Source of the DNA: Actinomycetes bacterium | GTDB lineage: Bacteria > Actinomycetota > Acidimicrobiia > Acidimicrobiales > Palsa-688 | Direction: 5' to 3' | NCBI GenBank assembly: GCA_021808665.1 | Contig: JAKBBA010000192.1 | Coordinates: 1-5,505, forward strand | Length of the DNA stretch: 5,505 bases | Part shown: positions 5,227 to 5,505 of the stretch, piece by piece | Position numbering within the stretch: position 1 is the stretch's first letter | How the letters are laid out: each line of letters begins with the position of its first letter | Notes under the pieces: model-generated | Seen by the model: only the letters and a program-made list of their open reading frames with translations | Told to the model about the DNA's origin: nothing | Database searches by the model: none | Position numbers and translations under genes: made by a program

Positions 5227-5249
5227 GCGCCGCGCGAAAATCCTGACCA
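5213..5249. repeat. Long hairpin at the right end of the AT-rich element
   Basis: TGGTCAG (5213-5219) pairs with CTGACCA (5243-5249), and inside it TTTCGCGC (5223-5230) pairs with GCGCGAAA (5232-5239) around a single C, leaving 3-nt internal loops (ACG and ATC). That is 15 base pairs in 37 nt. It lies about 160 bp after the iclR stop and could end its transcript, though no T-tract follows. It could also be a recombinase site, since its outer arm is the terminal-repeat motif. Confidence 0.6.
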
Positions 5250-5294
5250 AATTGAACGTTCCTGACGAAGGGCCAGGAGGTCGGGTTGAGTGAG

Positions 5295-5505
5295 TTAGTG
5301 GCCGGGCGTCGTTGATCTTCTAGACGCCTCGGCGACTCCTTCCCCGGGTTCGTGCGCAGCGTGGCCACCGGCCAGATACTCGGGCTCCCAGTCTTCTAGG
5401 TCGATCCAGGGGATCGACTCGGTAAGGCAGCTACCACGGTCAGGCTCGGGCTCTTCGGGCCTTGAGACCCATGCAGCGAAGAGCGGCAATCCTTTCCATT
5501 TCGAG
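5295..5505 (-). CDS. Hypothetical protein, 3' part entering from the right edge
   Basis: The minus-strand frame is open from the window edge to a TAA at 5295-5297, about 69 codons. A TTG at 5489 is the only visible start candidate, but it directly abuts GGAAAGGA with no spacing, and the frame continues upstream, so the gene probably starts outside the window. The product is acidic with many Trp and Pro residues (SIPWIDLEDWEPEYLAGG) and a polar tail; no domain is recognised. Third-position GC is about two thirds, below that of kduI or kduD, so it may be a weakly conserved, recently acquired or non-coding frame. Confidence 0.35.
   Translation of the reverse strand, partial: SKWKGLPLFAAWVSRPEEPEPDRGSCLTESIPWIDLEDWEPEYLAGGHAAHEPGEGVAEASRRSTTPGH

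Larger units (their letters stand above)
5082..5258. mobile_element. 177-bp AT-rich inverted-repeat element, MITE-like
   Basis: The left end (5082-5104) and right end (5236-5258) are inverted repeats of 23 bp with 21 matches, including a perfect 18-bp core AATTTGGTCAGGATTTTC (5087-5104, complement at 5236-5253). The interval is clearly more AT rich than its flanks and lies in the gap after iclR. It has no believable gene; frames crossing it are read-through. It contains a duplicated 16-mer and a motif repeated with a 61-bp period. This suits a miniature inverted-repeat element or a solo remnant of insertion-sequence ends carrying several transposase sites. No obvious target duplication is seen. 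A structured transcript or terminator of iclR is an alternative use. I cannot assign a parent family. Confidence 0.65.

Noticed and set aside
4452..5246. 264-codon plus-strand frame overlapping the 3' half of iclR and the AT-rich element
   Set aside because: It is a +1 shadow of iclR, Arg/Gly/Pro rich, and joins two unrelated sequence types. Its C-terminal part is inverted-repeat DNA.
5082..5258. CRISPR array
   Set aside because: There are only two to three degenerate repeats with unequal conserved blocks, inverted copies are present, and there are no uniform repeat-spacer units or cas genes.
5077..5265. 62-codon frame within the AT-rich element
   Set aside because: It lies entirely in inverted and direct repeats, so the apparent peptide repeats (LYQKVRF, RRSCTKKCEK) come from the DNA repeat. 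No homology is recognised.
5274..5312. Short plus-strand peptide after AGGAGG (TTG start)
   Set aside because: It would be only about nine codons before a TGA, with nothing to support translation.

Overview
The window is high-GC DNA with strong G/C preference at third codon positions, GTG starts and 4-bp GTGA gene overlaps. This points to a high-GC actinobacterium; I cannot name the genus. It holds three blocks: an IS607-family transposon, a small uronate-catabolism locus, and an AT-rich inverted-repeat element.

Block 1 (1 to about 2357). The 3' part of an unidentified rightward gene loses its codon bias near position 118, where an IS607-type element begins. The element carries tnpA (serine recombinase, 177-755) and tnpB (RuvC-type RNA-guided nuclease family, 752-2368), overlapping by 4 bp. 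The 3' end of tnpB is full of hairpins and ends in a perfect CCCC-GCAA-GGGG stem-loop, the place where an omegaRNA would lie. Joining the GGGG at 114-117 to the GGGG at 2354-2357 rebuilds a gene that stops five codons later, next to the convergent kduI stop, so these are the likely element boundaries. Both proteins are full length but carry changes at key positions: a catalytic Arg to Cys in TnpA and a degraded zinc knuckle in TnpB.

Block 2 (2383-5052). kduI is on the minus strand. Divergent from it is a kduD-iclR pair whose genes overlap by 4 bp. KduI isomerises 5-keto-4-deoxyuronate and KduD reduces the product to 2-keto-3-deoxygluconate, the two steps that follow release of unsaturated uronates from polysaccharides such as pectin. 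The IclR-family protein is the likely local, KdgR-like regulator. The 100-bp kduI/kduD gap contains facing promoter-like elements and a near-perfect 17-bp palindrome beside the kduI ribosome binding site, which is the best operator candidate. The regulator has an unusual Pro/Ala/Ser N-terminal tail encoded partly by a 9-bp tandem repeat.

Block 3 (5053-5505). Just past iclR lies a 177-bp AT-rich element with 23-bp inverted ends (21 matches). A shared motif recurs inside it three times at a 61-bp period, a 16-bp sequence is exactly duplicated, and a long hairpin sits at its right end. It has no coding capacity and looks like a MITE or the remains of transposon ends. A weakly supported leftward reading frame of unknown function enters from the right edge of the window.
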